Assembly: GCA_028753945.1 (NCBI GenBank)
Contig: JAPNXP010000012.1
Span: 5,168,501-5,232,500, forward strand
Origin: Hexactinellida sp. DTS-2022
Taxonomy: Eukaryota; Porifera; Hexactinellida
Length of the DNA: 64,000 nt
Reading direction: 5' to 3'
In this document: positions 27,431 through 38,172 of the stretch, one piece after another
Position numbering within the stretch: position 1 is the stretch's first letter
Layout of the letters: the number at the start of each line of letters is the position of its first letter
Position numbers and translations under genes: made by a program
The notes under the pieces: model-generated
What the model was told of the DNA's origin: nothing
The model's input: the letters and a program-made list of their open reading frames with translations, nothing else
Database searches by the model: none

Positions 27431-28813
27431 CTATAGAATGATCTGGTGCTTGTAGGTAGCAGAGAGAGATTTGTGCGGAAGCACTATGCAGTTGAGCAGC
27501 ATCTTCTCGGAGGCCAGGGACACGCCCTGGCCCAGGATTGTGGTGGAGGGGAGCAGTCTCCCTTCGGAGTCGAAAAGCGCGTCGGCGTTAGGTCGCGCGT
27601 GCGGGTCATCAGCGTCCGGGTCGTTCGGGATACCCTCTACGCGCGACCACTCCCCCACTCGGCAGTTCCACCCTACCACCGAGTAGAGCACGCAGGCGTG
27701 CCGCTCGAGACGCGCTCCGTCCAGGACGATGCTCTCCCGCACGCGCACCCCCGCGCCCACGCTAACCCCGGCTCCTATGCTCACGTTGGGGCCCAGGTGC
27801 GCCGAGGGGTCCACTTTAGCGCTGGGGTGAATCCACACGTTTCCGGTTATACAGGGCCCCCTCTCCGAGACAGGAGCCAGCGAATCGGAGGCGGGAGATA
27901 GCATTTCCGGATAAGACACGCTGTATGTGTGCAGGTAGAACCTGCTGGCGTATATGGCGCAGCCGGCGGTCTTGATCTGACTCCAGAAGCGGTCCCGCGC
28001 GAGCTCCATCGCGTAGAGACAGCCGGAGCCGGCTATGCGGGAGAGGAACTCGTGTTCCAGACTCACCGACTCCAGGGGACTCGCCGCCTCCTCGGGGGGG
28101 CGGGCGTCTCCGTTGTTGATGTACTCCATCTGTTTGAGAGCGCGCGAGTGGAATACAGACTTCATGTGGGAGAAGAACTCAGCTGGGCTCAGCAGGTAGA
28201 TTCCGGCGTTTATTAAGTTTGACACAAATGTCTCAGGTTTCTCCACATAATGACGAACCTATAGAATAACTGTAAATAAAAACCCGCAGACTTATAGCAA
28301 GCCACTCGCCTGGTGAGTCAACTCGTCTGTCACGATACACCCGTAGTGAGTGGATTGTTTCTCGTTAACAGTGGTCGCTAGGATGAGGTGCGAGCTGGGC
28401 CTAGATTCGTAGAACTCAATCATGTCTCGGAGAGGGAAATCACAGCAGACTTCGCAGTTGAACACGAACAGGCCTCTCGGCTCTGTGGCGAGAATGTGGT
28501 CTCTGAAGTGGTATAGCCCGCCCCCCGTCCCCAGACCCATGGGGTTGTACTCCTGCAGGTACCGCACCTTGAAGGGGTACTTGCCCTGCAGACTGGTTAT
28601 GAACTGGTCGAGAGTGTCGCCCCGGTTGTAACACCCGATTAGTAACACCTCGGTTATAGCGGGAACCTTGAGACACGCGTCTATTTGGTGCTGCACCAGA
28701 GGGCGGCCTGCTATCGGGAAGAGAGGGGTTGGCAGGTCCAGGGATATCGGCCGGAATATACTCCCATGTTGGTGCTGCTGTCCTCCGATTAGAATCACTG
28801 CTTTGTAAGACAT
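27431..28813 (-). CDS. GMPPA: GMPPA, GDP-mannose pyrophosphorylase alpha subunit, two exons
   Basis: Regulatory subunit that allosterically restrains GDP-mannose synthesis by GMPPB. Exons 28813-28310 and 28258-27431 join in phase 0 and give 443 residues (human 420). The nucleotidyltransferase-like N-terminus reads KAVILIGGQQHQHGSIFRP, degenerate compared with the catalytic GGxGTRLRPLT of GMPPB, as in vertebrate GMPPA. PLFPIAGRPLVQHQ, a left-handed beta-helix C-terminus (GPNVSIGAGVSVGAGVRV, VGWNCRVGEWSRVEG) and the terminal HKSLSATYKHQIIL are all family features. The intron begins with GC instead of GT. Confidence 0.95.
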
Positions 28814-29102
28814 TAGTCTGTTTATAAACTAATTTCAATGACAAATACGTAGCCACAGTGCAAAACACTGCAGTTCAGTGGATTCTAGCACTAATTACAG
28901 ACACCTAGCCCAGTGGTCGCTTACCTTATAATACCTTTTATTCATGAAGGCTATATTACAAACTGACCTCTTGCCACAAAGGTCAAATGATAAATAATAC
29001 TTCCAGTAGGTGGATTATACTCGACCATAGCGAGTACTAATTAGATAAATAAATAAATAAATAAACAAAACAAAAATTTTGTTCATAATATGTATACTAG
29101 AA

Positions 29103-32100
29103 ATGAAGTCTTACAGTAGGACACAAATAGGAGTAAAACAGAGTTTGTCTCTCTTATACTACCAGCATGGGCTAATCGTGTCACACTACCCTAAGACTTT
29201 CCTCTTCATGCTGTGTGTGGCCATTGTCACCTTCACTTCGCCTATTCTGATGTGGTCGTTATTCGACAAGCTCACCATCAGCCCGCGCTACTGGCCCTCC
29301 AGCGCCGGGTACATAGGGCTCAGCCCCTCAGCTGACTCCACCAGTTCCTACTCCTATGCCTACTTTCAGTGTCTCCTGCATCCAGACCAGTGCACTGAGA
29401 CGCCGCCCTCCTGGTTCCACGGGTCTCCGGCCATGTCGATGCAACAGATTGTTGTTTCCCTCTCCTCCTATCGACAGCCAATTGGAAATGTCCTCAGAAA
29501 TACTCAGAAAATATCCGAGCAATTGCTAGGAGCGATCGACGCAAGTTTTGAAGAGTTTAATCAAGTAAGCGGTTCACAGGACATTTGTTTTAGAGTTGAT
29601 TCGAGCTTTCTAGACGATGTTATTTATTCCAATCCCAAGTGTCTCGTCCTGTCTCCCCTGCCCATCATACTCAACGTGTTCCATGAAAAACCGAGCAAAT
29701 CTTTGGACCCATTCGCTCCCCAGTCCCTCTCTAACGACAGTCAGCTGAGAAACCCGTACTCATCCGTCAAGGACCTCTTATTCGGGGGGTTCTGGACCCA
29801 TTGGTCCCCATTGCTGGGTTTGGGCACGGTTGACACCTCCGATCAGCTGACATTTTCCCTAACACTGTTTCTAAACACTTCCTCTCGCCAAATACAAACT
29901 CAACAAACCGAGTTTACAAATATACTACATAGGAACTTGGGTATCGCCGCTCAGCAGAGCGAGTGGCTTCAGATATTCTATCCTCAGGACGAAGAGCTGG
30001 TCGAATTGTTCCCACTCATATTCCTATACTCCGTAGTATTCCTGTACATCTCTATTTCCGTCAGTAAAATAGAGGAAGTGAAGTCCCGGGTGGGGCTAGC
30101 GTGCGTGGCAGTACTCACACTGTTCGGGTCTGTTTGTATATCGGTTGGGGTTTGTATTTTGTTCGGACTGAGAGCTACTCTCGATGGGAGAGATGCTGTT
30201 CCGTTTATTATTGTTGTCATCGGGTTAGAAAACATCTTGCTGATAACAAAATCTGTCATTTCGACCCCCAGGGAGCTCGACACGCCTCTGCGGATCGCCA
30301 AGGGAGTTGGACAGCAGGGCGTGGCTATAACTCGGAATATGGTGGCTCAGATTTCGCTACTGATGCTATCGTATCTCACTTTCAATCCCTCGATTCAGGA
30401 GTTCTGTCTAATATCGATATTCGGTCTGGTGAATAACTTCTTCCTCACCATGACGTTCTTCCTCCCGGCGCTCTCGCTAGACCTCAAGAGACTGGACCTG
30501 TCCGACATGAGACAGGCCGCATCTAGCTCTCACGCCAGCAGACCCGCTAGTCAGACTGATTCCAGTCTAACGCCGCACTATCTGAAGATAATACAAAAGC
30601 TGGAAGAAGTGAGGATTCTCCAAAATCTATTCTCGCTAATCCTCTGCATATTCCTGGCTTGGTGGCTCATCACGAGTGGCAGTTTCCAAACTCTGAGTCA
30701 AGAGTTGGGAATAGACAACCTAAGACAGTCTCTCTATTCGATTATCGGTTCAGAGAACCCCGCGATGGACAAAGACGCGAGGGAACCCAACAGTCAACAG
30801 AGCACCGCTTATTTCCAGGAACTGCATGAGAACATAATCTCAGACAGCGGCTATGTGTACGAGAGGGAATCCTCTCTCCCGCTGCACCCCTCCAATGACT
30901 CCGGTATCGCCCTCTGCGGCGCTAACCCCTGTTGGACAGAACTCATCAAGTACCATCTGCCTAGTCTCTTCTCCTACTACGGGCTGAGTCTGACGGGGGA
31001 GTACATCACGCTCCTGCCCCCCATCTACCTGCGGGCTGTCGGCAGCCAGGCGGTCCCTCCACACGATAACACCCTCTCCGCCAACGCGAGGTACGTACAG
31101 CCGCCAGAGTTCGGCGTGGACGTTCTTCTCATGACGGTAGGCTCTCTCCTTCTCATCTCGCTCATACTGGTCTCATGCAATCAGCTGGTGTTCTGGTTAA
31201 CTCTGCGGAAAGGAATGCCGAGTAACTCTGACCTGCACAACGCTAGCATCACCTGTCAGATATTAGGCACGCTGTACGACGGTGGTGAGATAGTCCAGCC
31301 GCTGGAGTATGTGGTCTGCAGCAACAACAACATTATAGCTACGCGTCTGAGGGACACACAAGTGCAGATATGGAATGTATCCGCAAAACAGAATAGCTTT
31401 TCAATTAACCACCACAAGCAGTTAAACCTCGCACCGAGCATTCGCCCCGACTCAGACGCGGACCAGCAGACCGAGAGCATCAGCGACGAGTCCACTGACT
31501 CCAGCAGCAGGAGTCAGGAGACCGACACTGTAAAGGGGTACGAGTTTCCAAAGTATTTCGGCTTCCTGGCTCCCCATCTGGACATGCTCAGAGCTACGCT
31601 GCCAGAGAGGCCCAAACGAGTGCCGCTGTTCGACATGAACGCGCCTATCCTGTGGTGCATAAAGAGCAGCGAGTCCTGGCTGGCAGCTGGGTTCCACAAC
31701 GGACTCGTGACCCTGTCGGACATCGACTCACACAAACTCATCCTCCAACTCAAGCCCACAACAGCGGGCATTACGTGCATTCAGATAGTCCTGCGCCCTC
31801 ACAACCTGATCATATGTGGAACGGTGGATGGACATATTATTAAAATATCAATTGCCAACCCCTCTCTGGTGCAAGTGATTAAAATCAGTGACAACATGAC
31901 TACTCACGTGGAGTACGCACACAACCGAGTGGTGGTGTCTAATTTCGATTGCGCGCTTCGTGTCTACCGAGTGGACCGGATGGCTGAGCTGTTCACGCTC
32001 CTGAGACACCCGGGGCACATCACCTGTGCCTCTCTCGACAACAACTATCTGCTGGCCTGCACCACCGGCTGCAAGAACGGAATGGTGTGCAGTTGGGACT

Positions 32101-32504
32101 TGGAGACGGGTACGTGTGTTAGGAATTTCCAAGAAACGAAACACAAGATACTATCAGTGCTCACTACCAAAGCGCTTATAATTTCGCTGGCACTGGACCG
32201 CCTGGTGAGGATGAGAGACCGCTTGAGTGGGGAACTAGTGAAGAAGGTAGAGCCAGACTCAATGCCGCGGTCAATGTGCTTGCTAACCGAAAACCAATTG
32301 GTAGTGGGCTGCAAGGGGAGCGCAGTGCTATACAACCTAGCCTACGACATGCTGGAACCGAAAGTCATCCAACTGAGGGAGGGGAAAGAAATGGACCATG
32401 TTGCTAATATACTGAAAATAACTCCTTCCGTTTTCGTGTGCACAACAAGGAAATATATCTACATGCTCTCGTGGGGAATTTGTAAAAAGGAGAAGTCTGA
32501 ATGA
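29103..32504 (+). CDS. SCAP: SCAP, SREBP cleavage-activating protein
   Basis: Single-exon gene of 1,133 residues. SCAP escorts SREBP from ER to Golgi when sterols are low. An N-terminal membrane helix (FLFMLCVAIVTF) is followed by a luminal loop. A sterol-sensing domain spans roughly residues 300-470 with VVIGLENILLITKSVISTP and IQEFCLISIFGLV. A second luminal part contains LFSYYGLSLTGEYITLLPPI. After the last membrane segment, WD40 repeats form the SREBP-binding domain (LDNNYLLACTTG, VCSWDLETG). I take the ATG at 29103 as start. The human MELADL COPII site aligns with a diverged DLSDM here. A canonical AATAAA lies 57 bp after the stop, and AMT converges 90 bp away. Confidence 0.94.
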   Translation: MKSYSRTQIGVKQSLSLLYYQHGLIVSHYPKTFLFMLCVAIVTFTSPILMWSLFDKLTISPRYWPSSAGYIGLSPSADSTSSYSYAYFQCLLHPDQCTETPPSWFHGSPAMSMQQIVVSLSSYRQPIGNVLRNTQKISEQLLGAIDASFEEFNQVSGSQDICFRVDSSFLDDVIYSNPKCLVLSPLPIILNVFHEKPSKSLDPFAPQSLSNDSQLRNPYSSVKDLLFGGFWTHWSPLLGLGTVDTSDQLTFSLTLFLNTSSRQIQTQQTEFTNILHRNLGIAAQQSEWLQIFYPQDEELVELFPLIFLYSVVFLYISISVSKIEEVKSRVGLACVAVLTLFGSVCISVGVCILFGLRATLDGRDAVPFIIVVIGLENILLITKSVISTPRELDTPLRIAKGVGQQGVAITRNMVAQISLLMLSYLTFNPSIQEFCLISIFGLVNNFFLTMTFFLPALSLDLKRLDLSDMRQAASSSHASRPASQTDSSLTPHYLKIIQKLEEVRILQNLFSLILCIFLAWWLITSGSFQTLSQELGIDNLRQSLYSIIGSENPAMDKDAREPNSQQSTAYFQELHENIISDSGYVYERESSLPLHPSNDSGIALCGANPCWTELIKYHLPSLFSYYGLSLTGEYITLLPPIYLRAVGSQAVPPHDNTLSANARYVQPPEFGVDVLLMTVGSLLLISLILVSCNQLVFWLTLRKGMPSNSDLHNASITCQILGTLYDGGEIVQPLEYVVCSNNNIIATRLRDTQVQIWNVSAKQNSFSINHHKQLNLAPSIRPDSDADQQTESISDESTDSSSRSQETDTVKGYEFPKYFGFLAPHLDMLRATLPERPKRVPLFDMNAPILWCIKSSESWLAAGFHNGLVTLSDIDSHKLILQLKPTTAGITCIQIVLRPHNLIICGTVDGHIIKISIANPSLVQVIKISDNMTTHVEYAHNRVVVSNFDCALRVYRVDRMAELFTLLRHPGHITCASLDNNYLLACTTGCKNGMVCSWDLETGTCVRNFQETKHKILSVLTTKALIISLALDRLVRMRDRLSGELVKKVEPDSMPRSMCLLTENQLVVGCKGSAVLYNLAYDMLEPKVIQLREGKEMDHVANILKITPSVFVCTTRKYIYMLSWGICKKEKSE

Positions 32505-32594
32505 AACGAGGTTAAAATAATATAATCAATCAAACTACGTATTATAAAAGTGAATATTTTAATAAAACATAACTCAATACTAACTAATAATGAG

Positions 32595-33824
32595 CTAATT
32601 TGAAACTTGTTCAGTATAGTAACCACTAGGTACGAAAGGCATCTTTGTAACTGTGCCCGTTACGAGTTTATTCCTTACTTGCAGAACAAGAGTTGTCCCG
32701 GCTTTTGAAAGCGCTCTAGGAACGTAGGCCATGGCAATATTCTTCTTCAGGCTGGGAGAGGGGCCGCCCGAGGTTACCTCTCCCACTGCCCCGGACTCAG
32801 AACTGAGCACCTTCGTTCCGCCGCGAGCAGGGGGCCCGGCGGAGCTAATCCCAACTCTCACATTATCTGTCTTTCCGGGGATCTGAGGCAGGATCACATC
32901 GGCCCCTATAAACCCGCCTTCCTCGCGTCTCCGCTTCCCAATGCACCAGGTGAGGCCCGCCTCCACTGGGCCTACCTCGTCCCAGATGTCGCTACCATAG
33001 AGACACATTCCTGCCTCTAGTCGCAGCGTGTCGCGCGCCCCCAGGCCCGCTAGTTCCACGCGGCCGCCCGCGGGTATGGGCTGGCTCATGAGCCTCTCGA
33101 CCAGCTCGACTACTCGCTCGGACGGGACGGATATCTCCACTCCGTCCTCCCCAGTGTAGCCGCAACGGCTAACTCGGCACTCCGCGATTCCGAACACGGA
33201 AGTAAATACGCTATTCATAAAATACAACTTCTCCAAGTTATCAGTTAGCCCAGCTTGTAAGACAATCGGCATTTTAGGGCCTTGAAGGGCAATTAGGGAT
33301 CTCGCCAATTGAAACTCTATATTGACTCCTTTGGGTTCAAATAATGCAAGCTGCTTAATCAAATGTTGAGAGTCCTTCTCTGCATTTCCCGCATTGGAAA
33401 CAACATAAATATGGCCTTCTTTAGTTTTGTTGACAATGCAATCATCTATTATACCACCTTTCTCGTTGGTGATCAAACTGAGAGTGCTTTGTCCCAGCTT
33501 GAGACCATGGATATCTCCCACTACAACTCGCTCCATAAAATCCGTAGCATTAGACCCTGTTACTAGGAACTGCAGCATGTGGGACACGTCGAACAGAGAA
33601 ACACAGTTTCTAGTGTGCAGCACAGACTCAGAAATTCCCAGTTTGTATTGCACTGGCATTGAGTACCCAGCAAATGGGACCATTTTGCCCCCCTGGTATA
33701 AATGTAGGTCGTAGAGGGTGGTACGCTTCAATGACTCCGTAGAGGATCTACATAGCCCGATTCGAGGAAAGGAGGAAAATACTTTGTTTGTAAAAGCCGC
33801 TGTTTTTAGTGATCGCATAAACAT
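32595..33824 (-). CDS. AMT: Aminomethyltransferase (glycine cleavage T-protein)
   Basis: Single-exon mitochondrial enzyme of 409 residues. It transfers the one-carbon unit from the H-protein lipoyl arm to tetrahydrofolate. The N-terminus (MFMRSLKTAAFTNKVFSSFPRIG) resembles a mitochondrial presequence. Family landmarks are the tetrahydrofolate-binding LHLYQGGKMVPFAGYSMPVQY, FDVSHMLQF, GGIIDDCIVNK, SRCGYTGEDGVEISVPSE, DTLRLEAGMCLYG and the C-terminal GEVTSGGPSPSL. The 3' end converges on SCAP with a 90-bp gap, so their untranslated regions may overlap. Confidence 0.96.
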   Translation of the reverse strand: MFMRSLKTAAFTNKVFSSFPRIGLCRSSTESLKRTTLYDLHLYQGGKMVPFAGYSMPVQYKLGISESVLHTRNCVSLFDVSHMLQFLVTGSNATDFMERVVVGDIHGLKLGQSTLSLITNEKGGIIDDCIVNKTKEGHIYVVSNAGNAEKDSQHLIKQLALFEPKGVNIEFQLARSLIALQGPKMPIVLQAGLTDNLEKLYFMNSVFTSVFGIAECRVSRCGYTGEDGVEISVPSERVVELVERLMSQPIPAGGRVELAGLGARDTLRLEAGMCLYGSDIWDEVGPVEAGLTWCIGKRRREEGGFIGADVILPQIPGKTDNVRVGISSAGPPARGGTKVLSSESGAVGEVTSGGPSPSLKKNIAMAYVPRALSKAGTTLVLQVRNKLVTGTVTKMPFVPSGYYTEQVSN

Positions 33825-34136
33825 ATTGACCGAAATAAGTATGTGGAGACAGGTTGGAAGCGGTCAGAGTGACTGGGTGGCCTAAACTAATTAGTTCATT
33901 TCACAAACAATCATTCAAATTATAAAATAAGCATATAATAAATATAAATCAATATTAATATTAACAATGCATTACATTGTCTAAAATGGTATTTGACACC
34001 ATTGCGGAAAAGCAAATTATAATCTAATTGAAAAGTATACTCTGTAATTAGAAAACAATTGTTGCCCAATAAAAGGATACAAATAACTAAATATAATTAT
34101 TTATTAGCTTAGATCCATTTGATACTAAGGGCTTAC
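33825..34136. other. Divergent AT-rich promoter region AMT/DNAAF2
   Basis: About 310 bp between two genes transcribed away from each other. Very AT-rich, with no coding signal. Confidence 0.5.
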
Positions 34137-36212
34137 ATGTCCGACAAAGAGTTTGAGATATCAGGGGACGAAGCTAAAAAGCTCGCCGAGGCTCTCAAGA
34201 AAGAGGAGTTCCGGAGGCTCCTGGCTGAGTACGCAAACGAGATATCAGATCCCGAGAACAGGCGCCGCTACGAGGAGGATATCACCCAGCTGGAGAAGGA
34301 GAGAGGATACAATATTAAATTCCTCAACCCCACTCCAGGATTTGTTGTGAAGACTAAATTCAAAAACGGAGGTAAGGTGTTTATAAATATCGCCACTAAC
34401 TCTGAAATCCAACCCGCAACACCCGGGCCATTGGAGATGCTACCGACCGGACAGGCGGGGAAGAAATGGTCCATCCCCTATTCGCTGGTGTCTGCCAGAG
34501 AAGGACTGGACACCAACAAACAGAAATGCACTATTTACGATTGCATTTTCCATCCGAAAACTTTGGAGGAAGCAGAAGCCAATCCTAAATTCAAAGAAAT
34601 GGTAGTGACCACTGCTCTGGACGGAATAGAAAATGAGTTGAATACTCCTCTTGAGAGGAAGAGTTTGAAATTTCCTAAGTCTAGCTACAAGGGCGCGCCC
34701 AGCGCTAGCGTTATACGGAAGCCTAATGAGGAGGAGAAGAAGGAGTTTGACAGGAAGGTAAAAACAGATCCAATTCAGCAACTGCTCAGTAATAAACCTA
34801 CAGAGGAACCCAAGCCAGTTCGAGACCCCACTCTCCCTCACTACACCATAAAGTACAGAGGATACTTCGATATGCAAGATTACACGGTAGACGCAAACGA
34901 GTCCAAAGCAAAGCCGAGAGAAATAGTTATTACTGTAATGCTGCCGAAGCTGGAGACGATCAAAGAGCTCGAGTTAGATGTTCAGGAGAGGACAGTTGTG
35001 TTGTTCCACGAGTCTCCGAGGTACAAGGTAGAGATTCCGCTATCATTCGCGGTTAGTATAAAAGAGGCACAAGCCAAATTCATCCGCGATGTGAGACTAC
35101 TTGAACTCGTGCTCCCTATCCTACACAAGTCCCCGCTCGTCCTCCCACCCAGGGAAATCCCAGCCACCATTCCTTGTGACTGTGAGGATCCTCCTGACAG
35201 CACAGGACACAATGAGGAGGCTGTGTCTAACGGAGCAGCAGCGGACGATAGGGTCCCTCTGAAGCTGAGCGAGAACGCTCTACAAACTGGCAATTACGAT
35301 TCTGATGACGTCACATCAGATGAAGAGCTTGATCCCGTTGTTGTGCCAGAAAAAAACGAACTGAGAGAAAGTAGCGAGTTGTTGAAAGGCGATAATACTA
35401 CAATTGAGGAAAGCGAGAAAACAGCCATTGAGGAAAGCGATTATACAGGAATTGAGGAAAGCGAGAAAACAGCCATTGAAGAAAGCAATAATACAGCAAT
35501 TGAGGAAAGCGATAATACAGGAATTGAGGAAAGCGAGAAAACAATAAAAGCTTCGTACGAGCTCCCTCCCCTCGAGTACAGACAAACCTTCAAACAGATC
35601 TACTTCAGCTTCACAGCGCCTGATTTCATCCCTGAGACGGTGGCTACGGTGTTCAGGGGTAACGAGGTAGAGCTTAGCTTCGAAACCTACACTCTCAGCT
35701 ACCACATAGAGATTAGGCTCCCGACCGAGTGCGCTGTTAACGGGAGCACCTCTGAGTGTCGGCCCACCTCAAATGGCATTGTGCTGAAGCTGGATAAAGT
35801 GGGGGCGGGCAACAGGATGTGGGACACTTTCCGGATCGGCTGCGGGGGCGGTAAGCTGGTGGAGAAGAAGTTTCTTACGGAATCAAGCATTCTGAGGGAG
35901 ATGGAACAGGCTGGAGATATCTGGAGCGAGGATAACGCGTGTATCCCTATGGGGATCAGAGTTAACAAGGAAGACGCACCGCTATTCGTTGAGCTGGACA
36001 TGAAAGGAATCGCTCCACAGACACAAGTGAATAATGAAAGTGTAACTACTGAACCTGTTTTACAACAGGAAGGAGGAGATGCTGCGGATTCTAACACAGG
36101 AAATGAAACAACACCTCTACAAGCTGATACAGGAGTTGAACCAAATACTGAGGCGCCTGGGACTCTCCTGGCTACGCTCGCTAACGATCTTATCTACGAA
36201 CTAAATGACTGA
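34137..36212 (+). CDS. DNAAF2: DNAAF2 (Kintoun), PIH1-domain dynein assembly factor
   Basis: Single-exon protein of 691 residues. Kintoun works with HSP90/HSP70 to preassemble axonemal dynein arms in the cytoplasm, which implies that the organism builds motile cilia. The PIH1 N-terminal domain spans about residues 15-190 (FLNPTPGFVVKTK, WSIPYSLVSARE, YDCIFHP). CS-like beta-sandwich segments follow near residues 235-330 and 480-600. Between them lies an acidic stretch with six eight-residue repeats of the IEES[E/D/N]xT[A/G] type. The start at 34137 is the first ATG; the frame continues upstream only with non-ATG codons. Confidence 0.88.
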   Translation: MSDKEFEISGDEAKKLAEALKKEEFRRLLAEYANEISDPENRRRYEEDITQLEKERGYNIKFLNPTPGFVVKTKFKNGGKVFINIATNSEIQPATPGPLEMLPTGQAGKKWSIPYSLVSAREGLDTNKQKCTIYDCIFHPKTLEEAEANPKFKEMVVTTALDGIENELNTPLERKSLKFPKSSYKGAPSASVIRKPNEEEKKEFDRKVKTDPIQQLLSNKPTEEPKPVRDPTLPHYTIKYRGYFDMQDYTVDANESKAKPREIVITVMLPKLETIKELELDVQERTVVLFHESPRYKVEIPLSFAVSIKEAQAKFIRDVRLLELVLPILHKSPLVLPPREIPATIPCDCEDPPDSTGHNEEAVSNGAAADDRVPLKLSENALQTGNYDSDDVTSDEELDPVVVPEKNELRESSELLKGDNTTIEESEKTAIEESDYTGIEESEKTAIEESNNTAIEESDNTGIEESEKTIKASYELPPLEYRQTFKQIYFSFTAPDFIPETVATVFRGNEVELSFETYTLSYHIEIRLPTECAVNGSTSECRPTSNGIVLKLDKVGAGNRMWDTFRIGCGGGKLVEKKFLTESSILREMEQAGDIWSEDNACIPMGIRVNKEDAPLFVELDMKGIAPQTQVNNESVTTEPVLQQEGGDAADSNTGNETTPLQADTGVEPNTEAPGTLLATLANDLIYELND
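35401..35545 (+). repeat. 24-bp coding repeat in DNAAF2
   Basis: Six near-identical 24-bp units encode IEESEKTA, IEESDYTG, IEESEKTA, IEESNNTA, IEESDNTG and IEESEKT. The repeat lies in the acidic linker between folded domains. Unit number is likely to vary between individuals. Confidence 0.9.
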
Positions 36213-36583
36213 GATTAGCTTAGACTCCGTTATTAGTGTTACGCTTTCATTACTCACAGCAACAAATAAATTCATTAAATAGTATAATAACATTTATGTC
36301 AAGATTATTAATGAGAATCTAGTCATAATTCAGCTATATAAAGCTGTACTACAAGAATTAACTTTAATCAATAGACAGATGGGGGTTCTAAGCAGCTGAA
36401 TAATTTAGTACATCTACAGTTTACTTACAATACGTATACACTAATAATTCACAGGGCAGTTTTGGGTGCAAACACTACCAAGCAGAAATGCATTTGCTCA
36501 TTGCTAACCTTCAATGTTCGATATTAGATTATGAATAAATATTAGATAGTTACTACTACTGGACTGGGCCCAGTGCACAAGGC
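36213..36583. other. Convergent intergenic region DNAAF2-EB1
   Basis: AT-rich spacer between two 3' ends, with an AATAAA about 50 bp after the DNAAF2 stop. Nothing else is identified. Confidence 0.5.
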
Positions 36584-37519
36584 TTAATAAGTTTCTGATG
36601 ATTCGTCCTGTGCTAGGGCCCCGACTGGTCCGTCGATTTCCTCGACGGGAGCGTCGCACTGCATCTGCAGGGGATCCTCGTCTGCGGGCAAAGTGAACCC
36701 TTCTTCAGTTTCGTAAAGAATATCTTGTATCGCTTTTAGTACGTCATCTCCCTCTTGATTGTTCTCTTGAACGACGACTTCGATTTTCCTCAGCTTTGAG
36801 AAGTAGAAATCTCTCTCCCTGGTAGACTGATCCAGATCCGTAGTAACGCCCTCAGCATACGCTTCGTATTCCTTCAGCTTGTTGTCGCTGTCTGCAATTA
36901 TCGCCTGCGCGTCCTCCAGTCGCTTCTCCAGCTCCGAGTTAACAGACTCGGGTCGGGAACTGTTGCTCTGGCGCCCTGAGGGTTCCGGGGTTTTCTTAGC
37001 CCTAACGGCTTGCGGTTTGACTGATTTGGCTGCTACTTTAGACTGCTGTATCCCTGTGGAAGGCTGTGCCACGCTAAGGGCCTTAGTTGCGCCACCTTTC
37101 ATGCTTTTATCTCGCACCTTAGTAGGGTCATTGTCTTCAATTGAGCGATCAGGGTCATAGTTCTGGTAGTAGAACTCCTTGAACCACTGCAGGAATTCAA
37201 AGTTGTCTTGAAACTTGCCCTTTACTAATTTCTCGATTGGGATAGATTTCTCTATTTTGAGGTGAGTAAATGAAGCTTGTAAAACCTTGAAGTTGTTGAT
37301 GAATTCGTATTCCTGCCTCGAGTTAAATTTTACCTTTTTTAAACTGAGTGCACCCGGGAATAACTTATCAAAGAGCTGACAGTAAGCAGCGCCTGTACAC
37401 ATCTCCTCCACCCTTTTGTAGGACAGATCGAGTGAAGTCTTTATCCAATTAAGGTATTCGCTCCTTCCGAATCCACTAGGGTTGATATTAGTCACATTTA
37501 TCACGTTATAGTCTGCCAT
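36584..37519 (-). CDS. MAPRE: EB1-family microtubule plus-end protein
   Basis: Single-exon protein of 311 residues that tracks growing microtubule ends. The calponin-homology domain covers residues about 10-125 (GRSEYLNWIKTSLDLSYKRV, GAAYCQLFDKLFPGALSL, KLVKGKFQDNFEFLQWFK). After a basic Ser/Pro linker, the coiled-coil EB homology domain is near residues 195-275 (LDQSTRERDFYFSKLRKIEV). The tail is acidic and ends in SSETY. Its terminal tyrosine resembles the EEY/F motif that CAP-Gly domains bind. The ATG at 37519 is used; upstream codons would need a non-ATG start. Confidence 0.94.
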   Translation of the reverse strand: MADYNVINVTNINPSGFGRSEYLNWIKTSLDLSYKRVEEMCTGAAYCQLFDKLFPGALSLKKVKFNSRQEYEFINNFKVLQASFTHLKIEKSIPIEKLVKGKFQDNFEFLQWFKEFYYQNYDPDRSIEDNDPTKVRDKSMKGGATKALSVAQPSTGIQQSKVAAKSVKPQAVRAKKTPEPSGRQSNSSRPESVNSELEKRLEDAQAIIADSDNKLKEYEAYAEGVTTDLDQSTRERDFYFSKLRKIEVVVQENNQEGDDVLKAIQDILYETEEGFTLPADEDPLQMQCDAPVEEIDGPVGALAQDESSETY

Positions 37520-38172
37520 GTACAATTAAATGCTAATTATAATGAATAACAAGGACTAGTCCCGTATCTATTTATACTGCACTTGCTTACGATGCAGTTC
37601 GGATAGAATTTGTTTAAATTAGAACTTAATTAGAGCCTAGTTTTGTGCATAATGAATTCAACTAGTTGCATTAGTATTGGATAACATTAAATAATGATAG
37701 GTGAGATAAGTTAGTTCGGGCAATATTTGTACCTAATTATGAGTGGGTTAAATAGAACCCCGCATCGTATTAAATTTCCAATTCATTTTTCCTTAGTTGT
37801 TTAATACGTCTCTTATAATATCGCGCTCATGGAATTTGCTTTGAAAAACTTTCGGTTTAATCGTTGTTCTTTTTATTGTTAATCGATTCATAGTATAGTC
37901 TGTAAAGTACAAATTTGATTATCTGCTAGCATCTTGTATTTATAATAAGATTTAAAATATCGTATTTACTTCGAAAACATCCCTCGTTGATCATAGATTT
38001 AGCGTATAATACGTACTGTCTGATGGATAGCGTATTGCATTAACCGTAATACGCGTATTAATCAACTTACATTTTTTCCCAGGGCATAATGTTAAGGAAT
38101 AAAGTGGGTGTATATTAATCATCAGTGATCGGGTCTAGTAGCTACCTTTCGGGAATTGTAATGAAACAGTTG
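37520..38172. other. AT-rich intergenic region EB1-CDC16
   Basis: About 650 bp of AT-rich sequence containing the upstream region of EB1 and the 3' end of CDC16. I see no gene or clear repeat. Confidence 0.5.

Noticed and set aside
29079-29102. Longer N-termini for SCAP, DNAAF2, EB1, FAU, CDC16, the CCDC34-like and the coiled-coil/NHL genes
   Set aside because: The extensions start at TTG or similar codons. I used the first in-frame ATG, which also aligns better with the families where known.
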